Counted from the first letter of the stretch, positions 53,407 through 62,539 are shown. The stretch is DNA of 64,000 nucleotides from Mesorhizobium loti (GCA_002356515.1 AP017605.1:2728001-2792000); one strand, 5' to 3'. Program-made: numbers and translations. The notes: a model not told the origin generated them from the letters alone.

Positions 53407-55056
53407 GTGCCGGAACAGATCCAGAGCATCATCTCGAATCTCCGCGGTTTTGGTGTGAAGCGCCTCGCCATGCTGGCGGGCATCGCCGTTCTGGTGATGG
53501 GCGTCATCGGCATCGCCTCGGTCTACCTCAACCGCCCGGCCTACGACACGCTCTATGTCGGCCTCGACCGTTCCGACGTGAACCAGATCGGTCTGGTGCT
53601 GGGCGAAGCCGGCATCGGCTTCGACGTCGGCGCCGACGGAACCTCCGTGCTGGTGCCGGCCGGCACCACGGCGCAGGCGCGCATGCTGCTTGCCGAAAAG
53701 GGTCTGCCGACCAGCGCCAATGCCGGCTACGAGCTGTTCGACAATGTCGGCGCGATGGGCCTGACCTCGTTCATGCAGCAGATCACCCGGGTGCGAGCGC
53801 TGGAAGGCGAGATCGCCCGCACCATCCAGTCCATTTCAGGCATCAAGGCGGCACGCGTCCACATCGTCATGTCCGAGCGCGCCAATTTCCGCCGCGACGA
53901 ACAGCAGCCCTCGGCATCGGTGGTCATCCGCTATGCCGGCATCGACGCTGAGAAGAGCGCCCAGTCGATCCGCCATCTCGTCGCAGCCGCCGTGCCTGGC
54001 CTGTCGGCCGACAAGGTGACGGTCCTCGATTCCAACGGCAACCTCCTGGCCGCCGGCGATGATCCCTCCAACACCAGCGCGGCCCGCACGCTCGGCGTCG
54101 AGCAGACCGTGGAGGCGCAGATCGGCGACAACATCCGCCGCGCGCTCACCCCCTATCTCGGCCCCGACAATTTCCGCGCCAGCGTCAAGGCCGATGTCAA
54201 CACCGACACCCGCCAGACTGAAGAGACGATCTTCGATCCGGAGTCGCGCGTCGAACGCTCGGTGCAGTCGGTGCGCGCCAATGAGAACAGCAACCAGAAG
54301 CAGGCCTCGACCCCGGCCAGCGTCGAGCAGAACCTGCCGGAAACCCAGGCGACCAGCACCGAGGGTCCGCAGACCTCTTCGGCGAACGACCGCAAGGAAG
54401 AGATCACCAATTACGAGATCAACTCCAAGAAGATCGCCACCGTCTCCAACGGCTACACCGTCACCAAGATGTCGATTGCCGTCGTCGTCAACCAGGACCG
54501 GCTGAAGACGATCCTGGGCAAGGACGCGACCCCGGAGCAGATCGCCAAGCGCGTCGCCGAAATCCAGAAGATGGTCAGTTCCGCCACCGGCTTCGACGAC
54601 AAGCGCGGCGACGTCATCGACGTCTCGGCGGTCGAATTCATCGACGGGCTGGACGGCGAGGCGATCCCGCAGGCCGGCATGCTGGATTCCATTGGCCAGC
54701 ACGCCGGCACGTTGATCAACGCCGGCGCTTTCATCGTCGTGGTGTTCCTGGTGGCTTTCTTCGGCCTGCGGCCGATGGCGGCGGCGCTGACGGCAAGAGC
54801 GACACCCGCTCTGTCTGGTCCCAATTTCGATGAAGTCCAGCGTTCGCTGCCGACACCGGAGGCAGCCGCTTCCGCCGATGCGGGCGCCGCCATCGGCGCC
54901 TTGCCCGGCTCGCGGTCAGGCGTCACGCCGCTCGATGATCTTCGCCAGAAGATCAGGCCGGCGCCACAAGAGCGGCTTGCCCGCATGGTCGACCTCAATG
55001 AGGAGCGCACCGCGCAGATCCTGCGCAAATGGGCGGCCCAGGAAGTCGCGGCGTAA
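53407..55056 (+). CDS. fliF: Flagellar MS-ring protein FliF
   Basis: 549 residues, beginning with a GTG at 53407. The first membrane helix is about 19-41 (LAMLAGIAVLVMGVIGIASV) and the second about 438-460 (LINAGAFIVVVFLVAFFGLRP). The periplasmic ring domains contain RPAYDTLYVGLDRSDVNQIG and ALEGEIARTIQSISGIKAAR, then VHIVMSERANFRRDEQQPSA. The C-terminal FliG-binding tail ends ERTAQILRKWAAQEVAA. The MS ring is the assembly base of the flagellum. It heads the operon with the FliH-like gene, motB, motC and fliK. Confidence 0.95.
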   Translation: MPEQIQSIISNLRGFGVKRLAMLAGIAVLVMGVIGIASVYLNRPAYDTLYVGLDRSDVNQIGLVLGEAGIGFDVGADGTSVLVPAGTTAQARMLLAEKGLPTSANAGYELFDNVGAMGLTSFMQQITRVRALEGEIARTIQSISGIKAARVHIVMSERANFRRDEQQPSASVVIRYAGIDAEKSAQSIRHLVAAAVPGLSADKVTVLDSNGNLLAAGDDPSNTSAARTLGVEQTVEAQIGDNIRRALTPYLGPDNFRASVKADVNTDTRQTEETIFDPESRVERSVQSVRANENSNQKQASTPASVEQNLPETQATSTEGPQTSSANDRKEEITNYEINSKKIATVSNGYTVTKMSIAVVVNQDRLKTILGKDATPEQIAKRVAEIQKMVSSATGFDDKRGDVIDVSAVEFIDGLDGEAIPQAGMLDSIGQHAGTLINAGAFIVVVFLVAFFGLRPMAAALTARATPALSGPNFDEVQRSLPTPEAAASADAGAAIGALPGSRSGVTPLDDLRQKIRPAPQERLARMVDLNEERTAQILRKWAAQEVAA

Positions 55057-55059
55057 ACC

Positions 55060-55680
55060 ATGGCCTCCGCAGCCCTTTTCGATCTTCTCCCTGACTTCGG
55101 TACGCGCGCGCCGCGCGTCAGCCAGCCCCAGGCCGCGTCCGAGCACAGACAGGAAGCACCCGCGCCGCAGGCCGATATCGGCACACTGATCGCCGAGGCG
55201 GTTGCCCAGGCGGAGGCAGCGCTGGCGGAACGGCTCGTCGCTGCCCATGACGCGGCGCTGGAAGCGGAGCGCCAGGCGAATGCCGAGGAAGCAAGGATCT
55301 TTCTCGAAAGCTTCGGCGGCGATATCGGCAAGGCGGTCTCGCTGCGCATCGACGCCATGGAGACGCACGTGACGGACCTCGTCGCCGCCACGGTCGCCCG
55401 CATCATCGGCGGCGTTGTCAGCGACGATCTGCAGAAGCGCTCGCTCGAGGCGCTCGCCGGCGCAATTCGCGAGGCCGTCGGCGATGGTGAAGCGGTGCGC
55501 ATCGCAATCCGTGGGCCGCTGTCGCTGTTCGAAACGCTGAAGACATCGCTTGGGCCGCGCGCTGCAAATCTCGACTTCATCGAGGCGCCCGGCTTCGACC
55601 TGACGGTGACCATTGACGAGGCCGTGTTCGAGACCCGCATCGCCGAATGGTCGGCAACCCTTTCCGAGGTTCTGTCATGA
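55060..55680 (+). CDS. fliH: FliH-like flagellar export regulator
   Basis: 206 residues, beginning MASAALFDLLPDFG. An Ala/Glu/Gln-rich helical centre (about 45-90, LIAEAVAQAEAALAERLVAA) is followed by a C-terminal domain (about 100-206) resembling FliH/HrpE/V-ATPase stator subunits (VARIIGGVVSDDLQKRSLEA). Its place right after fliF and its size fit FliH, the regulator of the FliI ATPase. Sequence similarity by eye is weak, so this could be annotated elsewhere as hypothetical. It starts three bases after fliF and overlaps motB by four bases. Confidence 0.7.
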   Translation: MASAALFDLLPDFGTRAPRVSQPQAASEHRQEAPAPQADIGTLIAEAVAQAEAALAERLVAAHDAALEAERQANAEEARIFLESFGGDIGKAVSLRIDAMETHVTDLVAATVARIIGGVVSDDLQKRSLEALAGAIREAVGDGEAVRIAIRGPLSLFETLKTSLGPRAANLDFIEAPGFDLTVTIDEAVFETRIAEWSATLSEVLS

Positions 55681-57053
55681 GTGTCGCCGAGGCCGATCAC
55701 GGCAGGCACGAGATCATCATCGTGCGGCGGGCTCATGACGACCACGACGAAGCCCATCACGGTGGCGTCTGGAAGATCGCCTTCGCCGACTTCATGACCG
55801 CGATGATGTGCTTCTTCCTGGTGATGTGGCTGATCAACGCCGCAAACGAACAGACCAAGGCGGCCGTCGCCAGCTACTTCAACCCGGTCAAGCTCGTCGA
55901 CCGTGAGTCGAGCCGCAAGGGGCTGGAGGATCTCGGCAATGGGCCGCGCGCGGTCGGGATGACGGCCGACGACCCGCAGGAGGCGACAAAAAAGTCCGGA
56001 CAGGACGGCATCGGCGCGGCGGGCTCATCCAACCGCAAGCAGGACAAGCAGGAGCCGAACAAGGCTGAGCAGTCGGATGAGCATCTGTTCGCCGACCCTT
56101 ACGCGGTGCTCTCCGAAATCGCCACCGACACCGGCGTCATGCAGAATGTCAGCCAGAAGGGCGACGGCGGCGCGCAGAACGCCGGTCCGGCGACGGGCGC
56201 CTCCGGCGGCGCGTCCTACCGCGATCCTTTCGAGCCGGATTTCTGGTCGCAGCAGGTCGCGGCACCCGCCGCCGAGGCGAGTGCCCAGCGCCCCAAGATC
56301 GAGGGCGATCCGCTCAAATCAGGTGACAAGGCCGCGCAGACGCAGGTCGCCAAGGTCAAGGCCGTGCCACCGGCGCCGCCCATCAAGGATGCCCCGCTCG
56401 AACCCCTGGCCGCGGATGGCAAGGCCGCCGCGACGACGGCCAAGGCCGGCGAAACCAAAGCCAGCGAAACCAAGGCCAATGAGGCCAAGGCTGGAGACGG
56501 CAAGGCCGCGGCTGCCGCCAAGGCGGATGCCGCCGCGGCCGCGCAAGAGACAACCCCGCCTGAAGCCGCGGAAAAGCCGCCGACCGCCGCTGCCGTGAAG
56601 GCGGCGGCCGACGTCAAGCGGCAACTGGCCGATGCCTTCAAGCCCGGCGACAAGCTGCATGACGGCGTCTCGGTCGAAGCCACCGACAAGGGCGTCGTCA
56701 TCTCGATCACCGATCAGCTCGACTTCGGCATGTTCGAAGTCGGGTCGGCGGTGCCGAGCCGCGAACTGGTGTTGGCGATGGAAAAGATCGGCCGCATCGT
56801 CAACAGCCAGAAGGGCACCATCAGCATCAACGGCCACACCGATGCGCGCCCGTTCCGCAGCGCCAGCTACGACAATTGGCGGCTGTCGACGGCGCGTGCG
56901 CATTCCGCCTACTACATGCTCGTGCGCGGCGGCGTCGACGAACGCCGCATCACCGAGGTCGCCGGCTTCGCCGACCGCCAGCCGAAGGATCCGGCCGACC
57001 CCATGTCGGCGGCCAACCGCCGCATCGAGATCCTGATGACGAGTGGCGGATGA
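55677..57053 (+). CDS. motB: Flagellar stator protein MotB
   Basis: 458 residues from the ATG at 55677. A single membrane helix (about 33-54) carries the proton-accepting D38 in IAFADFMTAMMCFFLVMWL. A long linker of about 200 residues includes an Ala/Lys/Glu low-complexity stretch (about 255-310, built from repeats like KAxETKAxE). The C-terminal OmpA-like peptidoglycan-binding domain (about 330-455) has ISINGHTDARPF and SAANRRIEILM. The long linker and extended C terminus are typical of rhizobial MotB, which interacts with MotC. Overlaps on both sides are ATGA. Confidence 0.95.
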   Translation: MSVAEADHGRHEIIIVRRAHDDHDEAHHGGVWKIAFADFMTAMMCFFLVMWLINAANEQTKAAVASYFNPVKLVDRESSRKGLEDLGNGPRAVGMTADDPQEATKKSGQDGIGAAGSSNRKQDKQEPNKAEQSDEHLFADPYAVLSEIATDTGVMQNVSQKGDGGAQNAGPATGASGGASYRDPFEPDFWSQQVAAPAAEASAQRPKIEGDPLKSGDKAAQTQVAKVKAVPPAPPIKDAPLEPLAADGKAAATTAKAGETKASETKANEAKAGDGKAAAAAKADAAAAAQETTPPEAAEKPPTAAAVKAAADVKRQLADAFKPGDKLHDGVSVEATDKGVVISITDQLDFGMFEVGSAVPSRELVLAMEKIGRIVNSQKGTISINGHTDARPFRSASYDNWRLSTARAHSAYYMLVRGGVDERRITEVAGFADRQPKDPADPMSAANRRIEILMTSGG

Positions 57054-58420
57054 TGCGGGCGGCCGTCACCAGCTGGCTGATGGGCCTGTTGCTGCTGGTC
57101 GCCGGATATCCGTCGGCCGGCTTCGCCCAGGATACGCTGCAGCCTTACCAGCTGGTGCGCTCGCTGCAGCTCGTCCAGGACCGCATCGCCGCCGGCGATC
57201 ACGCCGCGATGCCGATGCAGGCCAAGCTGCTGGAGATGACCGATACGCGCCTGCGCGAAGCGGATGCGGAGGACTTCAAGGACCTCAAGAATTTTCGCGC
57301 GCTGCTGGTTTACGGCATGAGCGGCGGCAATCCGGTGACCGTCGAGGCGGCCGTGTCGCGCGCCACCACGGATCCGGGCAGCCTTGCCATCGCCAAGGGT
57401 GTGATCGATTATCTGAACGGTCGGCCCGGCGCAGCGATCGAAGCCCTGAGGCCGATCGATCCGATGACACTGCCCGCCGATCTCGGCGCGTTCCTTGCCC
57501 TGGTCAAAGGGTCGCTGCTTGCCGGTGATCAGCCGGCGGCGGCGCTCACGCTGCTCGACGAGGCCAAGCTGCTCAGCCCTGGCACATTGGTCGAGGAAGC
57601 AGCCTTGCGGCGTTCGGTCGGCATCGCCGTGACGCAAGGCGACGCGGCACGGTTCGCGCTTGCCTCCACGCAGTATGTCGAGCGCTACCTCTATTCGCCC
57701 TATGCCAGCCAATTCGCCGATTCCTTCGTCTCCGGCGTCATCACGCTGCACATGTCGATCAGCCAGGACAAGCTGGCCGATATCACCGCGATGATGGATC
57801 CCGAGCGCGAGAAGGTGATCTATCTGCGCATCGCCCGCCGCGCCGCGATCGACGGCCTCAGCGACTTGTCGGCCTTCGCTTCCGCTCGGGCCGAGCACGG
57901 CCGCGATGGCAACACCAACCAGGGCGATCCGCGCGCCGAGCTTTACTCCAGCCTGTCCACGGTGACTTCCGGTACGATCGAGGACGTGCGCACCAAGCTC
58001 GGCAAGATCGACCGCAGCAAGCTGTCGGACGGTGACCGTGCCCTGCTCGATGCCGCCCAGGCGATCGCCGGCGAGGTGGTGGCGCCGCCGGCTTCCCCTC
58101 CAGCCGTAAGTCCGGCGTCTCCGGACACTGCGCCACAGCCCAAACCCGAGGTCGCCGCCGCACAGGCTGCCGACGAGGCGGGATTGCCGCCCGTTGAGGG
58201 TGCCGTCGCCGAACAGCCTGCCGTCGCGCCGTCCGGTGGGACTGCGGCCGCTGCCCCGAATGCGCCGGCGCCTTCAGCCGATTCGGCGGCGGTCCTGCCT
58301 GCATTGGCGCCGGCAAGCTCTGCCGGTCCCGACACGACCGATCCGACCGACGCCGCCATGATGAAAACCCGTCGACAGCTCGACCTGATCGACCAGATGC
58401 TTGGAGCCGCCCCGAAATGA
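57050..58420 (+). CDS. motC: Periplasmic chemotaxis/motility protein MotC
   Basis: 456 residues from the ATG at 57050, which overlaps the motB stop; a second ATG follows at once at 57053. The signal peptide MMRAAVTSWLMGLLLLVAGYPSAGFAQ is about 27 residues (given by extent). The body is helical, with RSLQLVQDRIAAGDHAAMPM, ARFALASTQYVERYLYSPYA and KVIYLRIARRAAIDGLSDLS. A Pro/Ala-rich tail precedes the final MKTRRQLDLIDQMLGAAPK. MotC is a rhizobial periplasmic protein that binds MotB and helps control rotary speed. The family is restricted to alphaproteobacteria. Confidence 0.92.
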   Translation: MMRAAVTSWLMGLLLLVAGYPSAGFAQDTLQPYQLVRSLQLVQDRIAAGDHAAMPMQAKLLEMTDTRLREADAEDFKDLKNFRALLVYGMSGGNPVTVEAAVSRATTDPGSLAIAKGVIDYLNGRPGAAIEALRPIDPMTLPADLGAFLALVKGSLLAGDQPAAALTLLDEAKLLSPGTLVEEAALRRSVGIAVTQGDAARFALASTQYVERYLYSPYASQFADSFVSGVITLHMSISQDKLADITAMMDPEREKVIYLRIARRAAIDGLSDLSAFASARAEHGRDGNTNQGDPRAELYSSLSTVTSGTIEDVRTKLGKIDRSKLSDGDRALLDAAQAIAGEVVAPPASPPAVSPASPDTAPQPKPEVAAAQAADEAGLPPVEGAVAEQPAVAPSGGTAAAAPNAPAPSADSAAVLPALAPASSAGPDTTDPTDAAMMKTRRQLDLIDQMLGAAPK

Positions 58421-59790
58421 CCCCCAGCCTCGGCCCGGCCCTGCCAGGATTTACCGCCGCACGCACGGCGGAGCAGCCGGCTACGCCCGGCAAGAAGGAT
58501 GATGCCGGTTTCGGCAGGCTGGTGCATGACGGGGCCAGCCAGGCGGAAAAGCAGCCGGCCACCGAGGCCGGCGGGCGCGATGCGCGTTGGAGCAAGCTAG
58601 CCGCCGGTCTTGCGGCACAGGCAGGCGAGGACGAACCGCTGCCGCCCGGCAAAGGCAGGACCACGCCGACCGGATCGACGGCTGCGAACTCCACGAAGGA
58701 CGGCAAGGACGTTGGGGCGGACGAGGACACCGATACCGAAACGCCGGCGACCGACGCCGGCGCAACGCCGCTCGACGACCATCTGCCTCTGCTGATGGCG
58801 TTTCATGATTTGCGCCATTTCTCGACATCGGCCAAGTCAGCCGATGCAAGCGAGGACGGACAGGAACCGGCGCTCAGCGGGCAGGTCCTGCCGAAGGCCT
58901 ATCGGGCGATATCCGCCGCTGGGCAGGACGACCTAGAACCGATGCCGAAGCCCGAGCGGGTCTCGCTCGTCGACGGACCGCTGACGACGCTTGAGTCCGC
59001 CCGCGACGCAAGCGCCGGCACTGGCGCGCCACGGCGTGACAATGCAATCGCCGCCAGCCCGCTGCCCGAGACGGCGGCCGCCGAGGTGCCGGGCGTTGAA
59101 CCGAAGCAGGCGGCGCCGCAGCTGAAATCCATCGCCGACGTCCAGTCCTCGCTGCGGTCGGAGCCAGGAAAACAGCAATCGGCGCAGCCGCGCGTCGACG
59201 TGGTTTCCGAGCGCAGCTTCCCTGCCCCGCCGCAGGCGCAGATCAGTCAGGCAGCACTCAACGTAATCAATGCCGTAGCGGCCGATGTTAGCCCTCAGCA
59301 GGCGTTTTCGACTGCCGCCGCGGCCAGCCAGCTGGCCGGCTCTGTTGCCGTTCCGACACATGTGTTGAAGATCGAACTTCACCCGGCCGAACTGGGCATG
59401 GTCACGGCCCATCTTCGCCTCTCCGGAGAACAACTCTCGATTGAACTCAAGCCCGAAACACACGACGCCTACCGCCGGCTTTCCAGCGACAGCGAGGCAA
59501 TCGTCAAGTCGCTGCGCGGACTGGGTTTCGAGGTTGATAAGGTCACCATCATGCAACCGTCAGTGGCCGTTCCGGCTACAACCCGGGCCGATGCAACCGC
59601 CACTCTCACCACTGCACCTGGCCGCGAGCAGTCTGCCTTTCAGCCCGGGAACTCCAGCGGCGGCAACGGCGGAGCCGACGGTCAGCAACCAGGCCAACAG
59701 TCCGCAAGGGGCAACCATGATGACGCGCAAGCACTCGGCCGCGCCGCTTCGCCTTCTCGCGAGCGCGCTGGCGGCGATATGTTTATCTAG
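58417..59790 (+). CDS. fliK: Flagellar hook-length control protein FliK (rhizobial MotD)
   Basis: 457 residues. The long N-terminal part is disordered and rich in Asp, Ala, Thr and Gln. The C-terminal hook-length domain (about 305-385) contains VLKIELHPAELGMVTAHLRL and ELKPETHDAYRRLSSDSEAI. In S. meliloti the protein first called MotD was shown to be FliK, the hook ruler that triggers the export switch at FlhB. Coupled to motC by an ATGA overlap. Its last 74 bases are shared with the next gene in another frame. Confidence 0.88.
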   Translation: MTPSLGPALPGFTAARTAEQPATPGKKDDAGFGRLVHDGASQAEKQPATEAGGRDARWSKLAAGLAAQAGEDEPLPPGKGRTTPTGSTAANSTKDGKDVGADEDTDTETPATDAGATPLDDHLPLLMAFHDLRHFSTSAKSADASEDGQEPALSGQVLPKAYRAISAAGQDDLEPMPKPERVSLVDGPLTTLESARDASAGTGAPRRDNAIAASPLPETAAAEVPGVEPKQAAPQLKSIADVQSSLRSEPGKQQSAQPRVDVVSERSFPAPPQAQISQAALNVINAVAADVSPQQAFSTAAAASQLAGSVAVPTHVLKIELHPAELGMVTAHLRLSGEQLSIELKPETHDAYRRLSSDSEAIVKSLRGLGFEVDKVTIMQPSVAVPATTRADATATLTTAPGREQSAFQPGNSSGGNGGADGQQPGQQSARGNHDDAQALGRAASPSRERAGGDMFI

Positions 59791-60307
59791 CCTCGCCAAC
59801 GCCGCGGCTGCCGCCACCAATCCCTGCGAGCCCGAGATCCTGCGCGCCGCCGATCGCTATGGCGTGCCCGCCGGCATCCTTTATGCCGTCGGCCTGACCG
59901 AGACTGGCAACAAAGGCAGCCTTCAGCCTAATGCATTGAATATAGAAGGAAAACCGGTCTTCCCAAAGAGCCGGGCCGAAGCGCTCGCTACCTTCGCCAA
60001 TGCGCAACGCGAGGGCAAGACGCTGATCGATCTGGGCTGCATGCAGATCAACCATCACTATCATTCCTCGCATTTCCGCAGCGTCGAGGACATGCTCGAC
60101 CCGCGCCAGAATGTCGACTACGCGGCGCGCTTCCTGGCCAGTCTCCATGCCCGCCACGAAACCTGGTCGATGGCCGTCGCCCGCTATCATGCCGGCCCCG
60201 ACAACGACCCGGCGCAGAAGGTCTATGTCTGCCGGGTGATTGCCAACATGGTCGCCACCGGTTTCGGCAAGTGGACAACCAACGCCCGCGCCTTCTGCAA
60301 CCCGTAA
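59717..60307 (+). CDS. Periplasmic lytic transglycosylase (SLT fold) of the flagellar cluster
   Basis: 196 residues from the ATG at 59717, inside the 3' end of fliK in a different frame. A signal peptide (about 1-33, RLLASALAAICLSSLANAAA) is followed by a soluble lytic transglycosylase domain with the likely catalytic E62 in GLTETGN, then LIDLGCMQINHHYH and MAVARYHAGPDNDPAQKVYV. It probably opens the peptidoglycan for rod passage, a role played by separate enzymes in alphaproteobacteria because FlgJ there lacks the muramidase domain. Two further starts exist: the next in-frame ATG is at 59720, and the longer upstream frame is a shadow of fliK. Confidence 0.87.
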   Translation: MMTRKHSAAPLRLLASALAAICLSSLANAAAAATNPCEPEILRAADRYGVPAGILYAVGLTETGNKGSLQPNALNIEGKPVFPKSRAEALATFANAQREGKTLIDLGCMQINHHYHSSHFRSVEDMLDPRQNVDYAARFLASLHARHETWSMAVARYHAGPDNDPAQKVYVCRVIANMVATGFGKWTTNARAFCNP

Positions 60308-60394
60308 GCGTATTTTCTGCTTCTAATACGCCCACCGCGCTGCTCTGGGGTTGCCGTTTTGACTTGCCCAGAACTTGCCACGCCAAGCATATCT

Positions 60395-60414
60395 GGTTGC
60401 ACGCTAATGCAACC
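60395..60414. promoter_or_regulatory. Lux-box-like 20-bp palindrome upstream of ftcR
   Basis: GGTTGCA (60395-60401), CGCTAA, TGCAACC (60408-60414): perfect seven-base arms within 20 bp, the size and symmetry of a LuxR-type operator. It lies 117 bases before the ftcR ATG. VisN and VisR in this window are LuxR-type proteins and activate the orthologous rem gene in S. meliloti. Confidence 0.5.
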
Positions 60415-60531
60415 GGCGCGATTCCAGACTCCCAAGAAACTAGTTACAAGAAATGACGGTTGTTCAGGATTCTCGCCAGCGGTTACGCCTTTCTCCACGG
60501 GGCAGATGTGCTGATTCGGAAGGCGGGGCCG

Positions 60532-61200
60532 ATGATCGTGATCGTTGACGAGCGAGAGCTCGTAACTGAGGGATACAATTCACTTTTTGATCGCGAGGGC
60601 GTCGCCTGCGCAGGCTTCGCGCCCGGCGAATTCGGCGAGTGGGTGAACTCGGCCGCCGACACCGATCTGCGTTCGGTGCGCGCCTTCCTGATCGGCGACT
60701 GCCGTGACGGCGCCATCTCTCCGCGGCAGATCCGAGACCGCACCGGCGCTCCGGTCATTGCGCTCAGCGAGCAGCATTCCCTGGAAAACACGCTGCGGTT
60801 GTTCGAGAGCGGCGTCGACGATGTCATCCGCAAACCGGTCCACATCCGCGAGATCCTGGCCCGCATCACCGCCATCCGCCGTCGCGCCCATGAGGATGTC
60901 GCCTACACCGAGATCGGCGCCATGCGCATCTTCATGGACGGCCGCGACCCCGAGATCGACGGCCAGCCGCTGCCCTTGCCGCGCCGCGAGCGCCGCATCC
61001 TCGAATATCTGGCGAGCAACCGCGGCCGCCGCGTCACCAAGACCCAGGTCTTCAACGCCATCTACGGCATTTTCGACGAAGAGGTCGAAGAGAACGTGGT
61101 GGAAAGCCACATCAGCAAATTGCGCAAGAAACTGCGCGAGAAGCTGGGCACAGACCCGATCGATTCCAAACGCTTCCTCGGCTACCGGCTCGTCTTCTGA
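60532..61200 (+). CDS. ftcR: Flagellar transcriptional regulator FtcR/Rem (OmpR-type response regulator)
   Basis: 222 residues from the ATG at 60532, which follows GGAAGG; the frame extends 24 codons upstream but the family starts [11 protein letters not shown]. The receiver domain is about 1-115, with D6, a candidate phospho-acceptor D56 (FLIGDCRDG), S79 and K101 (IRKPVH). The OmpR/PhoB winged helix is about 125-222, with [20 protein letters not shown] and [19 protein letters not shown]. No sensor kinase gene is adjacent, so this is an orphan regulator, as in Brucella and Sinorhizobium. It is the likely activator of the five operons that share the CAAG-N9-NTA element. Confidence 0.92.
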   Translation: MIVIVDERELVTEGYNSLFDREGVACAGFAPGEFGEWVNSAADTDLRSVRAFLIGDCRDGAISPRQIRDRTGAPVIALSEQHSLENTLRLFESGVDDVIRKPVHIREILARITAIRRRAHEDVAYTEIGAMRIFMDGRDPEIDGQPLPLPRRERRILEYLASNRGRRVTKTQVFNAIYGIFDEEVEENVVESHISKLRKKLREKLGTDPIDSKRFLGYRLVF

Positions 61201-61212
61201 TGCCGCACCGCG

Positions 61213-61240
61213 CCAGCCTCGCGCAAGACAGGACGCGTAG
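61213..61240 (+). promoter_or_regulatory. Candidate FtcR-type promoter element of flgE
   Basis: CGCGCAAG (61220-61227), nine bases, then GTAG (61237-61240), 39 bases before the flgE ATG. An upstream half-site CCAG sits exactly 11 bases before CAAG (61213-61216). The first eleven bases, CGCGCAAGACx, match the flgB element almost fully. Confidence 0.6.
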
Positions 61241-61279
61241 CCTCGCTGCCAGTGGCATGGATATTGCGGAGACATCTCG

Positions 61280-62539
61280 ATGAGCCTCTACGGAATGATG
61301 CGGACCGGCGTTTCCGGCATGAACGCCCAGGCCAACCGCCTGTCGACAACAGCCGACAACATCGCCAATTCCGACACCACCGGCTACAAGCGATCCTCCG
61401 CCGAATTCTCGACGCTGATCATGCCGTCGACGGGCGGCGCCTACAATTCCGGCGGCGTCACCACGACGATCCGCCAGGCGGTCAGCGATCCGGGCGTACT
61501 GCAATACACCACCTCGGTCTCCGACCTCGCCGTCAGCGGTGACGGCTTCTTCGTCGTCCAGGACCCGAGCGGCACACCTTTCCTGACCCGCGCCGGCGCC
61601 TTCGTTCCCGATGCACAGGGCAGGCTAGTCAACGCGGCTGGCTTCCAGCTGATGGCCTACAGCTTCGCCAATGGCACGCCGGCGGCGACGGTGAACGGTT
61701 TCGAAGGCCTGGAGCCGGTCGTCATCTCCGACCAGGGATTGACCGCGACCCCGAGCACCACGGGTAGTTTCAGCGGCAATCTGCCGGCGGGTGCGACACC
61801 GGTCGTCGCCGCCAACCTGCCCTCCACCAATTCGGCAGGCGCGCAATACACCTCGAAATCCTCGATGGTTGCCTACGACAATCTCGGCAACAAGAAGCTG
61901 CTCGACGTCTATTTCACCAACACCGGCACCGGCACCTGGGAAGTGTCGGTCTTCGATCAGTCGAAGGCCACGGCCGGAACATCGTTCCCCTACGCCGCCG
62001 GCGGCTCACTCGGCACGGCCAACCTGACCTTCGACACCACCACCGGCAAGCTGACCGGCGCCACCACCGGCGTTACCTTTACCGTGCCGGGCGGCGCCAG
62101 CCTCAACCTCGACCTGTCGACACTGACCCAGCTCGGCACCGGCTTCACCGTTACCGACGCGCAAGTCAACGGCAACGCGCCAAGCACCATCGACAAGGTG
62201 CAGATCAGCAAGGATGGCACCATCTACGCCCAGTACAAGGACGGGTCCACCAAGCCGCTCTACAAGATCCCGCTGGCCGACGTGCAGAGCCCGGACCAGC
62301 TCAAGGCGCTCCCCGGCAACGTCTACGCGCAAGGCACCGAATCCGGCGCGGTCCGTGTCGGCTTTGCCAATGAAGGCAAGGCCGGTTCGATCATCTCCGG
62401 CGCGCTCGAAAATTCGAACGTCGATATCGCCGAGGAATTGACCGACATGATCGCGGCGCAGCGCAGCTACACCGCCAATTCGAAAGTCTTCCAGACCGGT
62501 TCCGACCTGATGGACGTCCTTGTCAACCTGAAGAGATAA
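61280..62539 (+). CDS. flgE: Flagellar hook protein FlgE
   Basis: 419 residues. The N terminus is MSLYGMMRTGVSGMNAQANR, then LSTTADNIANSDTTGYKRSS. The beta domain includes VSDLAVSGDGFFVVQDPSGT and the central Thr/Gly-rich hook domain. The C terminus contains LENSNVDIAEELTDMIAAQR then SYTANSKVFQTGSDLMDVLV. It builds the hook and is exported before the FliK/FlhB switch. It has its own promoter-like element after ftcR. Confidence 0.95.
   Translation: MSLYGMMRTGVSGMNAQANRLSTTADNIANSDTTGYKRSSAEFSTLIMPSTGGAYNSGGVTTTIRQAVSDPGVLQYTTSVSDLAVSGDGFFVVQDPSGTPFLTRAGAFVPDAQGRLVNAAGFQLMAYSFANGTPAATVNGFEGLEPVVISDQGLTATPSTTGSFSGNLPAGATPVVAANLPSTNSAGAQYTSKSSMVAYDNLGNKKLLDVYFTNTGTGTWEVSVFDQSKATAGTSFPYAAGGSLGTANLTFDTTTGKLTGATTGVTFTVPGGASLNLDLSTLTQLGTGFTVTDAQVNGNAPSTIDKVQISKDGTIYAQYKDGSTKPLYKIPLADVQSPDQLKALPGNVYAQGTESGAVRVGFANEGKAGSIISGALENSNVDIAEELTDMIAAQRSYTANSKVFQTGSDLMDVLVNLKR

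Noticed and set aside
60453..60548. A 31-codon ATG frame in the ftcR leader, considered as an upstream regulatory peptide
   Set aside because: The ribosome site is poor and it overlaps the ftcR start in another frame; composition looks random.
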